A DNA stretch of 10,312 nucleotides from Chloroflexota bacterium (GTDB lineage: Bacteria > Chloroflexota > Dehalococcoidia > SZUA-161 > SpSt-899). Below the pieces are notes generated by a model. It saw only the letters and a list, made by a program, of their open reading frames with translations. It did not search any database and had not been told where the DNA came from. The stretch covers positions 1 through 10,312 of the forward strand of contig QLUL01000024.1 of the NCBI GenBank assembly GCA_018725425.1. The letters are read 5' to 3'. The translations under genes were made by a program, and so were the position numbers. Positions 1 through 5,799 of this stretch are shown here, in pieces (within the stretch, counting starts at the first letter, position 1; every line of letters begins with the position of its first letter).

Positions 1-818
1 CCGGGGATCTGGGCAATCCCAGCGGCCAGGCGGCGGGCATTCAGGTGATCCTCCGCCAGCCGATCCAGCATCTGTTCCAGAGCAACAATACCCGCAGCCG
101 CAATGACCCCGGCCTGGCGCATACCGCCACCCAGTATCTTGCGATTTCGCCGCGCCTCGGCGATGAAGGCACGGGAACCACACACCATTGACCCCACTGG
201 TGCCGCAAGTCCCTTGGACAAGCAGAACATCACGGAGTCGATTCCACGCGTTAATTCCTTAACGTTCACCCCGAGGGCCACCGCGGCGTTGAATATCCGA
301 GCACCGTCGAGGTGGGTTGAGAGGCCGCGGCGCCTGGCCAGCGCCACCACTAAGCCGGTATACTCGGCCGTCAGGGGAGACCCATTGCAGCGATTATGGG
401 TGTTCTCCAGACAGATCAGCCGGGTGCGCGGGTAGTGCAAATTATCGCCACGAATGGCGTCCTCAATATCCTGCAGCCGCATCGTGCCATCAGGCTGATT
501 GGGGATGATATGTGGATGTATCCCACCCAGGGCCGAGATACCCCCGGCTTCGTTAATAAACATGTGTGACCGATCCCCCAGGATCACTTCCTCGCCCCGG
601 GCGCAGTGAGTAAGTGCGCACACCAGGTTGGCCATGGTGCCACTGGGGACCAGCAGCGCCGCCTCCTTTCCCATTTGTTCGGCCGTCATCTCCTCAAGTC
701 GGTTGATCGTGGGGTCCTCGCCAAACACGTCGTCGCCCAGCTCGGCGTGATACATAGCCTCACGCATCGCCGGCGTTGGCAAGGTGACGGTGTCGCTGCG
801 TAAATCCACGATCTCCAT
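1..818 (-). CDS. ltaE: Low-specificity L-threonine aldolase, PLP-dependent (3' end cut by window edge)
   Basis: This enzyme cleaves L-threonine or allo-threonine to glycine and acetaldehyde in the cytoplasm, using pyridoxal phosphate. I translated the minus strand from the ATG at 818-816. The protein opens MEIVDLRSDTVTLPTPAMRE, the standard start of the family. It has the early ELGDDVFGEDPT segment, the LVPSGTMAN phosphate-binding region (about residues 56-64), HLDGAR (about 169-174, with the PLP-ring Asp) and LSKGLAAPVGS, in which K202 should be the Schiff-base lysine. About 272 residues are visible against a usual 340-350, so roughly the last 70 lie off the left edge. The start has GGGAGG seven bases upstream. 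The frame is open throughout, with no disabling changes. It lies in the same direction as the DUF502 gene, but the 355-base gap makes co-transcription uncertain. Its GC content looks higher than that of the rest of the window (by eye, not calculated). Confidence 0.95.
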   Translation of the reverse strand, partial: MEIVDLRSDTVTLPTPAMREAMYHAELGDDVFGEDPTINRLEEMTAEQMGKEAALLVPSGTMANLVCALTHCARGEEVILGDRSHMFINEAGGISALGGIHPHIIPNQPDGTMRLQDIEDAIRGDNLHYPRTRLICLENTHNRCNGSPLTAEYTGLVVALARRRGLSTHLDGARIFNAAVALGVNVKELTRGIDSVMFCLSKGLAAPVGSMVCGSRAFIAEARRNRKILGGGMRQAGVIAAAGIVALEQMLDRLAEDHLNARRLAAGIAQIP

Positions 819-904
819 AGTCTTCCTCCCACGAAAGCATAGTGCAAGCAGAGTTCACACTAGACAAGATGCATCAGGGGGAGACCCACTGAAACCCCCC
901 GTCT

Positions 905-939
905 GTCATTGCGAGGCACGAAGTGCCGAAGCAATCCCA
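905..939. repeat. Hairpin-forming dispersed repeat (GTCATTGCGAGG...GAAGCAATCCC type)
   Basis: The sequence folds as an interrupted palindrome. ATTGC (908-912) pairs with GCAAT (931-935), and GGCAC (915-919) pairs with GTGCC (923-927) around a GAA loop; short GA/GAA internal bulges lie between the two stems. The pattern of CATTGCGAGG, then a CGAAG core, then GAAGCAATC resembles an intergenic repeat that I recall as occurring in many copies in several bacterial genomes, often between genes. Only one copy lies in this window, so its repeated nature is recalled, not shown. A role as a REP-like mobile repeat or a structured RNA end is possible. Confidence 0.65.
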
Positions 940-979
940 CGAACCACCACGCGATTGTTTCGATTGCACCTCATTTCAT

Positions 980-1108
980 CGGATGTTCCACCCGTTATCC
1001 GTGAAAATCACTAAAAACAGATACGAATTTGCCTTTTCAACCCTTATAAAATTCACTGTGTAGGCATTTATTTCCGAATCTAGCAAGCCCTTAAAAATGG
1101 AACATCCG
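980..1108. repeat. 11-bp inverted repeat pair with about 107 bases between
   Basis: CGGATGTTCCA at 980-990 is exactly complementary to TGGAACATCCG at 1098-1108. The arms do not extend beyond 11 bp, and no target-site duplication is evident. The enclosed AT-rich sequence has no ORF of note. It could be a decayed miniature element, a pair of regulator half-sites or chance. Confidence 0.3.
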
Positions 1109-1137
1109 TTTCATTATGGGCTACAGTTAATTCGATC

Positions 1138-1151
1138 AGCGCGGTGGCGCT
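1138..1151 (-). terminator. Small GC-rich hairpin after the DUF502 stop, possible weak terminator
   Basis: AGCGC (1138-1142) pairs with GCGCT (1147-1151) around a four-base loop, 23 bases beyond the minus-strand DUF502 stop codon. No run of T follows on the minus strand, so it is not a canonical intrinsic terminator. It is listed only because of its position. Confidence 0.2.
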
Positions 1152-1173
1152 TACGGGCCATGGTGTCAATGTC

Positions 1174-1809
1174 TCATAGAAATTCTGTAAACTTCTCACT
1201 TATATCCTGGGGTGAGACTCTACCGGCAGAGATGACCATCTTCATCGCCTCATTGATCGGTATATTGGTGCGGATGATCTCCTCTTCCCGCACTATCTGC
1301 AGGAAACCAGATGTCGGGTTAGGGGAAGTTGGTATGAAGATGTTGATCAGCTTATTGCCGGATTCATCGGACGATTCGTTGGTGATAAAGCCTATAGCCC
1401 TCATCCCCTTTCGGGGGAATTCTACGAGCACCACCTGCATCAAGCCGGTCTTGCCTGTAGTGGAAAAGCCCTCCAGGATTTGCTTGATACTGGCGTAAAG
1501 TTGCCGAACCACCGGCAGCTTTGCCAGCAGTGTCTCGCCATAACGAATCAGTGCCCTTCCACCAACATTGCTGGCGACGACTCCGGCCAGGTAAATCAAT
1601 AATATGGTTACCGCAAAGCCCACACCAGGGACCGGCCTCTCGAAGATATATATGACTACCGGCCGCAGAATGCCGTCAATGGCATCAAAAATCCATGCCA
1701 GTATCAATATGGTGGCACCGATAGGAACGACAACGAGTATGCCTGTCAGGAACTGAGCCCTCAATTTCCTTCCCAGCCAACCCCAGGATACCCCGCGTAT
1801 AGGCTTCAT
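1174..1809 (-). CDS. DUF502 family integral membrane protein
   Basis: This is a member of the DUF502 membrane-protein family, whose biochemical role is not established. From the chosen start it has 211 residues. A basic N-terminus is followed by a hydrophobic segment (about 21-41, LTGILVVVPIGATILILAWI), an acidic stretch, and a second hydrophobic segment (about 62-82). Family hallmarks then follow: LAKLPVVRQLYASIKQ (about 96-110), VVLVEFPRKGMRAIGFIT (about 126-143) and FIPTSPNPTSGFL (about 158-170). A hydrophilic C-terminal domain follows the two membrane spans. In-frame ATGs lie at 1875, 1815 and 1809. I prefer 1809 because GGGAG at 1823-1819 is nine bases upstream and a TATAAT box at 1840-1835 lies just before it; the start at 1875 would precede that promoter. 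The gene is divergent from the phosphodiesterase gene. It is intact and of normal family length. Confidence 0.9.
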   Translation of the reverse strand: MKPIRGVSWGWLGRKLRAQFLTGILVVVPIGATILILAWIFDAIDGILRPVVIYIFERPVPGVGFAVTILLIYLAGVVASNVGGRALIRYGETLLAKLPVVRQLYASIKQILEGFSTTGKTGLMQVVLVEFPRKGMRAIGFITNESSDESGNKLINIFIPTSPNPTSGFLQIVREEEIIRTNIPINEAMKMVISAGRVSPQDISEKFTEFL

Positions 1810-1834
1810 TACCATGAGCTCCCTGTGCCTTTCA

Positions 1835-1840
1835 ATTATA
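1835..1840 (-). promoter_or_regulatory. Probable -10 box for the DUF502 gene
   Basis: Read on the minus strand, 1840-1835 is a perfect TATAAT. It lies 25 bases before the preferred ATG at 1809, so transcription would begin near 1828, just ahead of the GGGAG ribosome binding site. A -35 match is poor: TTTTTA lies at 17-base spacing. The position fits well, but the evidence is one hexamer. Confidence 0.4.
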
Positions 1841-1915
1841 GCGTAAAAGGGCAGTGATAAAAAGCCCCGGTGCATGTATAATAAGACTACGAATAGCCAC
1901 GACTACAACACCCTA

Positions 1916-1929
1916 ACCCCCGCGGGGGT
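1916..1929. promoter_or_regulatory. Perfect 14-bp palindrome in the divergent intergenic region, candidate operator
   Basis: ACCCCCGCGGGGGT is its own reverse complement. It lies 22 bases upstream of the plus-strand TATAAT at 1952-1957, so it overlaps the expected -35 region of the phosphodiesterase gene. No T-tract follows, which argues against a terminator. A dimeric regulator site or the end of a decayed element are the main options. Confidence 0.35.
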
Positions 1930-1951
1930 GGCTTTAGTCCGTGAAGTTGTC

Positions 1952-1957
1952 TATAAT
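1952..1957 (+). promoter_or_regulatory. Probable -10 box for the phosphodiesterase/PAC2 group
   Basis: A perfect TATAAT lies 22 bases upstream of the TTG start at 1980 and 11 bases before the GGAGG ribosome binding site. The expected -35 position (about 1929-1934, TGGCTT) matches the consensus poorly, which could mean that an activator is needed or that the palindrome at 1916-1929 takes part. A second TATAAT at 1877-1882 is a weaker candidate. Confidence 0.4.
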
Positions 1958-1979
1958 GATAGATAAACGGAGGCATCCA

Positions 1980-2435
1980 TTGAAGATCGCTGTGATTTCC
2001 GATACCCATGTTGAGTCGTTGAGCAATATCCCGGACCCGATTCTGATGAAGCTGGCGGAGGTAGACCTCATCGTCCATGCCGGGGATTTCACCAAAGGGA
2101 CGGTGCTCGATGAACTGCGGACGATTGGAGAGGTGAAGGCGGTCTACGGCAATATGGACTCAAGTGAGCTCAAGCGAATGCTGCCATCAAAGGAATTGTT
2201 TACCGCTAACGGGAAAATGATAGGACTCACGCACGGCTCGGGAGGCCCCTGGGGGATAGCGGAAAGAATAAGGCCGATGTTCGATGACGTGGATATTATC
2301 ATATACGGCCACTCTCATGAGCCGTACAGCAAAGTTATTCGGGGGAGCCTTCTCTTCAATCCCGGGCCTGCCAAGTACTATTACGGGCTGTTGACCATCG
2401 AGGAGGAGGTAAGGGCTGAGGTAGTAAGGATTTAA
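1980..2435 (+). CDS. YfcE/MJ0936-type metallophosphodiesterase
   Basis: This is a small cytoplasmic calcineurin-like phosphoesterase that should hydrolyse phosphodiester bonds using two metal ions, typically manganese or nickel in this family; the natural substrate is unknown. All family motifs are visible: SDTH (D8, H10), HAGD (D36), YGNMD (N58), THGS (H85) and YGHSH (H111, H113), followed by NPGPAKYY near the C-terminus. Length is 151 residues, normal for the single-domain YfcE/MJ0936 group. I chose the TTG at 1980 over an in-frame ATG at 1941 because GGAGG (1969-1973) sits six bases upstream and the protein then starts directly with the beta strand leading to SDTH. A likely -10 box (1952-1957) lies downstream of 1941, which also argues against the longer form. 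The first PAC2 gene begins 27 bases downstream, so the two are probably co-transcribed. Confidence 0.92.
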   Translation: MKIAVISDTHVESLSNIPDPILMKLAEVDLIVHAGDFTKGTVLDELRTIGEVKAVYGNMDSSELKRMLPSKELFTANGKMIGLTHGSGGPWGIAERIRPMFDDVDIIIYGHSHEPYSKVIRGSLLFNPGPAKYYYGLLTIEEEVRAEVVRI

Positions 2436-2462
2436 GAAAGTGGCAGCATAGGGAGTAGAACG

Positions 2463-3353
2463 ATGGGAATCAGATTTCACCAGGAACCGGAGCTGGAGAA
2501 GCCCGACTTAATCGCCGCCTGGCCGGGAATCGGGAACGTCGGGCTGATCGCCGTGGACACCCTGAGAGGAACAGTAAATGCCGAGCTCTTTGCCGAAATA
2601 GAGCCCTGGGATTTCTTCTATCCCCGTGCGGTTTCCATCAGGGATGGTGAGTTAAAGGACATCGCATTCCCCACATGCCGATTCTATTTCAAGAAAATTG
2701 GCCGCAAAGATCTGATATTCTTTGTGGCGGAGGAACAGCCTGGTGGAGGACGGAAGGGCTACGAGATGGCCAATCTCGTTCTAGATGTGGCCTTGCTTCA
2801 GGGATGTGAAAGGATCTACACCGCCGCCGCCGCCGTTGCTCCGATTCATCACACTATGAAACCCCGGATTTGGGCCGTGCCGAACGCCGAAGAGCTGCTA
2901 AGCGAAATGCGAAGATATCCGAATACCATCCTGATGAGTGATATCGAGGGGAGGGAGGGTGAGGGTAACATCACTGGACTCAACGGGCTTCTGCTGGGAG
3001 TAGCCCGGAAAAGGGGGCTGAAGGGTATCTGCCTTTTGGGGGAGATACCGGTCTACATTTCCCAGTTTCCCACGCCATATCCTGAGGCATCGAAATCTAT
3101 ATTGGAGGTTCTAAACCATGCCCTCGGCATCAGTATTGATCTGAGCACACTTGAAAGGCTGGCCCAAGAGGTAGGCCAGAGGATTGAAGAACTCTATGAG
3201 ATGATCCCGCCGGAGATAAGGGAGCATATTGACCGTTTGAAGGACGTTGACTACGTAAGGCAAGAGGAGCCGGGAGAAATAACGGAGGAGGATAAGAAAA
3301 GGATCATGCAAAATATCGAAGAGTTCTTCAAGAAAGGAAGTAAGGAAGCTTGA
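2463..3353 (+). CDS. PAC2 family protein (canonical copy)
   Basis: This 296-residue protein belongs to the PAC2 family, named after a eukaryotic proteasome assembly chaperone and found in archaea and some bacteria. Its bacterial function is not settled. Visible hallmarks are AAWPGIGNVGLIAVDTL (about 18-34), a central region after LDVALLQGC (about 107-115), NITGLNGLLLGVARKRG (about 169-185) and GEIPVYISQFPTPYPEASK (about 193-211). The tail (about 225-296) is charged and probably helical, with an EEIL/EEFFKK-like end. There is no signal peptide or membrane segment. The ATG has AGGGAG seven bases upstream. The gene follows the phosphodiesterase closely and overlaps the second PAC2 gene by four bases, so translation is likely coupled. 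No proteasome subunit gene is in the window, so a proteasome link cannot be claimed. Confidence 0.9.
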   Translation: MGIRFHQEPELEKPDLIAAWPGIGNVGLIAVDTLRGTVNAELFAEIEPWDFFYPRAVSIRDGELKDIAFPTCRFYFKKIGRKDLIFFVAEEQPGGGRKGYEMANLVLDVALLQGCERIYTAAAAVAPIHHTMKPRIWAVPNAEELLSEMRRYPNTILMSDIEGREGEGNITGLNGLLLGVARKRGLKGICLLGEIPVYISQFPTPYPEASKSILEVLNHALGISIDLSTLERLAQEVGQRIEELYEMIPPEIREHIDRLKDVDYVRQEEPGEITEEDKKRIMQNIEEFFKKGSKEA

Positions 3354-4189
3354 CCAGGGAGCAGCCGTCTAGAATCCGTGGAAAGCGTGAGGCGGGGAAC
3401 CCGACTCTGATTGTGGCCTGGAGCTATGATGCGGGAGGGGTGGCCCCCGGTGTGATCGAGTTCCTGGCTAGGAGCCTGGGCTTTGAAGAATCTGGCGAGA
3501 TCGAACCGCTAGGGTTCTTCTCTCTCGATGGGGTCCAGATCGAAGATGATCTAATTCAGTTCCCGGAGAGCAGGTTCTATTCCTCCTCATCGGCAAGGAA
3601 TATCGTTATCTTCGATAGCGATGCGCCCAGCCGTGAGCATTACAAGTTCTTGAGTGCCGTGCTGGATTTAGCCCGGGACCATTTCAAAGTGAAGGAACTC
3701 TACACCATAGGTGGGGTCGTTTCCGCTTCCGCTCACCTCAGCCCGAGACGGGTTTTCTCCGTGGTCAACCAGCGCCAACTCAAGGGGGAGCTGGCGACTT
3801 ATGGTGTCGAAATAGATATGGACTACCAAACCCTTCCGGGTAGCATGCCTACCCTGAGCAGCTTCCTCATATGGGTCGCTAAGAGGAGAGGTATCCCCGG
3901 ATGCGGGCTCTGGGTTAACGTGCCATTTTACCTTTCTGCAGTTGGAGACCCGACAGCTTCTAAACACATCCTTGAAGTGCTGGATGCGAGATTTGAGCTC
4001 GGTTTGGATTTTAGAGAGCTCGATCTGGAGATAGAAAAGCTGAATGAGAATCTGGAGCAGTTGATGAGGCAAGATGCCGACATCAGCCGATACATACAAA
4101 TGCTGGAGAGAGGAATTGCCCTCAGTGAGAGTGAGGGGGAGAAGTTAGCCCAAGAGGTGGCGGAGTTCGTCCATGGAGGCCGCAGTTAG
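3350..4189 (+). CDS. PAC2 family protein, divergent second copy
   Basis: This is a paralogue of the preceding gene, 279 residues long. It keeps the overall order of blocks: a first strand (LIVAWSYDAGGVAPGVIEFL, about 20-39), LSAVLDLARDHFKVKELYTI (about 101-120), SSFLIWVAKRRGIPGCGLWV (about 170-189) and a PFYLSAVGDPTASKHILEVL block (about 192-211). The glycine-rich GIGNVG motif of the first copy is replaced by DAGGVAPG. The last 60 residues, with ELDLEIEKLNENLEQLMRQ, look like a coiled coil. The start is TTG, whose last two bases begin the TGA stop of the upstream gene; AAGGAAG lies just upstream. The arrangement suggests that the two proteins are made together and could form a heteromer, which is inference. 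The PAC2 call rests on position, size and block order as well as sequence. Confidence 0.82.
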   Translation: MTREQPSRIRGKREAGNPTLIVAWSYDAGGVAPGVIEFLARSLGFEESGEIEPLGFFSLDGVQIEDDLIQFPESRFYSSSSARNIVIFDSDAPSREHYKFLSAVLDLARDHFKVKELYTIGGVVSASAHLSPRRVFSVVNQRQLKGELATYGVEIDMDYQTLPGSMPTLSSFLIWVAKRRGIPGCGLWVNVPFYLSAVGDPTASKHILEVLDARFELGLDFRELDLEIEKLNENLEQLMRQDADISRYIQMLERGIALSESEGEKLAQEVAEFVHGGRS

Positions 4190-4207
4190 TCCCCTAAATC
4201 TGAAGTC

Positions 4208-4444
4208 TTGCGCAAAAATGAATTTCTTTATATAGTATCATACTTCGAGTGGGTGCAGGGGATACAGTCCTTCTTCTGGGATGAAGCGGATGTAAACGAT
4301 AAGCTACAACACATAATGACTAACGCCTTTGGAGAAGTGCTGAGTATTAGTCAACATGAGAAGGTGGATATGAGAACCGCTGCCCACATGCTTGCAATAG
4401 GGCGAATAGCACAGGCCTTAACCCTCAGAGGAATTTACCCATAG
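4208..4444 (+). pseudogene. gdhA: C-terminal fragment of Glu/Leu/Phe/Val (glutamate) dehydrogenase
   Basis: The 78 codons from TTG at 4208 match the extreme C-terminus of glutamate dehydrogenases: IVSYFEWVQG, then FFWDEADVNDKL, IMTNAFGEV, VDMRTAAHMLAIGRIAQAL and the terminal RGIYP. A full enzyme has about 415 residues, so the substrate domain and almost all of the NAD(P)-binding domain are missing, and the fragment cannot catalyse oxidative deamination. Homology starts abruptly at about codon 9; the preceding NEFLY does not resemble the usual ILANAGG sequence. There is no good ribosome binding site. The frame is the same as that of the upstream PAC2 gene, whose TAG stop is 18 bases away. The fragment itself has no internal stop or frameshift, so truncation may be fairly recent, or a short product may be kept. 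Glutamate dehydrogenase would act on the product of the hut pathway encoded downstream. Confidence 0.85.
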
Positions 4445-4459
4445 TAACGGAGGGTGCGA

Positions 4460-4585
4460 ATGACCAGGGCGGAAGAAAGGCTCAAGACCCTGACAGAACA
4501 TGCCTATGGCACCTGGAGGGCAGATTCAAGAAGGAGATCTTCACGGTTGCCTGAAGAAATAAGTATTATGTCCCCGGAAACATAA
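4460..4585 (+). CDS. Small ORF, 41 residues, unknown function
   Basis: An ATG at 4460 with GGAGGG (4449-4454) five bases upstream opens a 41-codon frame ending TAA at 4583-4585. The protein starts MTRAEERLKTLTEHAYGTWR and continues with an Arg/Ser-rich part. I recognise no family. It may be the truncated head of a lost gene, since the strong ribosome binding site contrasts with the low-complexity end. It could equally be a real small protein co-expressed with the reductive-dehalogenase-like gene, which begins 26 bases later. It is not an RdhB-type anchor: there is no hydrophobic segment. Confidence 0.35.
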   Translation: MTRAEERLKTLTEHAYGTWRADSRRRSSRLPEEISIMSPET

Positions 4586-4611
4586 AACCCTGGACTTATA
4601 CCAGGAGGAAA

Positions 4612-5787
4612 ATGAAGGCCGATTCGCCAGCCAAGGGGGCTGACAGATATGTTGTGGGGAAGGTAGAGAGGTTCGACCAGAAGAATGAAATGCTAAAGAG
4701 AGCGAATTGGGACCCAGTCCAGCTTGACATGGGACAGAGGTTTTACATTGAAAAGAAGGATTTCGCAGAGTTACTTAGAAGGAACAGGCCGGGCTTCACG
4801 CTGCAGGATGCCGCCTTTGTGGATGCCGCCTGGAGACTGGAGACAGACTTTGCCAAAGGGAATAGGGGTGGTAAGCAGGGACTATACGCCTGGGAGACCA
4901 CGGAACCCGGCTGGACCAGGCGACCAACTGGGGTGAAGCTGCCTGTCGATGACCCGGCAAAGATGACGAGCAACATCAAGAGGGTGTCCACCTTCTTTGG
5001 TGCCTCCCTGGTAGGGGTCTGCGAGCTGGATAGACGGTGGGTCTATTCTCACTATTTTGATGTCTTCGACCGGATGCACCCGGAGCATGCGCCGCTCGAG
5101 ATACCGGAAGAGTATAAGTATGCTATAGCCATTGCCATAGAGATGGATTACGAAGCACTAAAGTCATCCCCTGCCCAACCAGCCGAAGCCGCAACCGGAC
5201 TTGGCTATTCCAAGATGGCATTTACTGCTAACTTGGTGGCACAGTTTATTCGTGGTCTGGGCTACAGGGCGATACCCTCAGGAAACGATACCGCCTGCAA
5301 TATCCCCATAGCCATTGATGCGGGGCTGGGCGAGCTCTCACGGATGGGTCTCCTGATTGCCCCCGAAACTGGTCCTCGGATTCGACTGTGCAAGGTTTTA
5401 ACCGATTTACCCCTTGTTCCGGATAAGCCAATTGAATTTGGTGTTTGGGATTTCTGCCTTAAGTGTGAGAAGTGTGCGCAACACTGTCCCAGCCGGGCGA
5501 TTATGCATGGAGAGCCAACCCAAGAAATACACAATATATCTAATAGAGAGGGACTGTTCCGGTGGCCAGTGAATGCCGAAAAGTGTCTCAGATTTTGGGT
5601 GGCAAATGGATCGTCATGCTCCAACTGCATAAGGGTTTGCCCGTTCAATAAGCCGTCCGGCTGGCTGCACAGCGCAGTTAGGTGGGGGGTGAAGAATACA
5701 CGCTGGATGGACCGCTTATTTGTGAAGATGGACGATTGGTTGGGTTATGGGAAGCAGGTAAGTCCCGGGCGCTACTGGGAACAATAG
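4612..5787 (+). CDS. Reductive-dehalogenase-like corrinoid iron-sulfur protein, without Tat signal
   Basis: This 391-residue protein is homologous to RdhA, which uses a corrinoid and two [4Fe-4S] clusters to remove halogens reductively. The N-terminus (to about 30) is soluble and leads into RFDQKNEMLKRANWDP, which resembles the start of the mature RdhA core. GYSKMAF (about 198-204) and FIRGLGYRAIPSGND (about 212-226) fit the corrinoid-binding region. GLGELSRMGLLIAPETGPR (about 238-256) followed by RLCKVLTDLPL is strongly RdhA-like. The clusters are marked by C282-x2-C285-x2-C288-x3-C292 and by C325 with C336-x2-C339-x3-C343. No twin-arginine motif or hydrophobic signal precedes the core, and no rdhB-type membrane anchor follows, so the protein should be cytoplasmic. 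AGGAGGAA directly before the ATG supports the start. QueG (epoxyqueuosine reductase) was considered, but the motif wording and length fit RdhA better. The substrate, and whether it dehalogenates at all, are unknown. Confidence 0.87.
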   Translation: MKADSPAKGADRYVVGKVERFDQKNEMLKRANWDPVQLDMGQRFYIEKKDFAELLRRNRPGFTLQDAAFVDAAWRLETDFAKGNRGGKQGLYAWETTEPGWTRRPTGVKLPVDDPAKMTSNIKRVSTFFGASLVGVCELDRRWVYSHYFDVFDRMHPEHAPLEIPEEYKYAIAIAIEMDYEALKSSPAQPAEAATGLGYSKMAFTANLVAQFIRGLGYRAIPSGNDTACNIPIAIDAGLGELSRMGLLIAPETGPRIRLCKVLTDLPLVPDKPIEFGVWDFCLKCEKCAQHCPSRAIMHGEPTQEIHNISNREGLFRWPVNAEKCLRFWVANGSSCSNCIRVCPFNKPSGWLHSAVRWGVKNTRWMDRLFVKMDDWLGYGKQVSPGRYWEQ

Positions 5788-5799
5788 CGGCGGGCGTAG

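Larger units (their letters stand above)
819..1173. other. Intergenic region between ltaE and the DUF502 gene
   Basis: I see no credible gene in these 355 bases. Open frames here are antisense extensions of the flanking genes or lack ribosome binding sites and recognisable protein sequence. The region contains the ltaE Shine-Dalgarno sequence just beyond 818, a hairpin repeat at 905-939, an 11-bp inverted repeat at 980-990 and 1098-1108, and a small GC-rich hairpin at 1138-1151. Positions 1000-1100 are clearly AT-richer than their surroundings. I could not identify a convincing minus-strand promoter for ltaE. Confidence 0.6.

Noticed and set aside
103..803. Plus-strand open frames opposite the threonine aldolase
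   Set aside because: The minus strand encodes a clear threonine aldolase across the whole stretch, and the plus-strand translations match nothing.
1097..1498. Plus-strand open frame of 133 codons opposite the DUF502 gene
   Set aside because: It is antisense to a confidently identified gene and has no recognisable protein features or ribosome binding site.
1877..1882. TATAAT on the plus strand as the main phosphodiesterase promoter
   Set aside because: It has no usable -35 and would give a leader of about 90 bases; the box at 1952-1957 is better placed. It cannot be excluded as a second promoter.
4187..4444. Stop-codon readthrough joining the second PAC2 protein to the GDH fragment
   Set aside because: The two are in the same frame with a TAG between them, but no readthrough signal or SECIS/PYLIS-like structure is evident. 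A one-in-three frame match is not evidence.
4612..5787. Alternative identification as epoxyqueuosine reductase QueG
   Set aside because: The region before the first cluster (RLCKVLTDLPL) and the second-cluster form with CSNCIRVCPFN are closer to RdhA-like proteins. A tree would settle it.
5788..5799. Possible rdhB-type membrane anchor after the RdhA-like gene
   Set aside because: Nothing hydrophobic follows the gene; the downstream sequence is the FCD-domain remnant.
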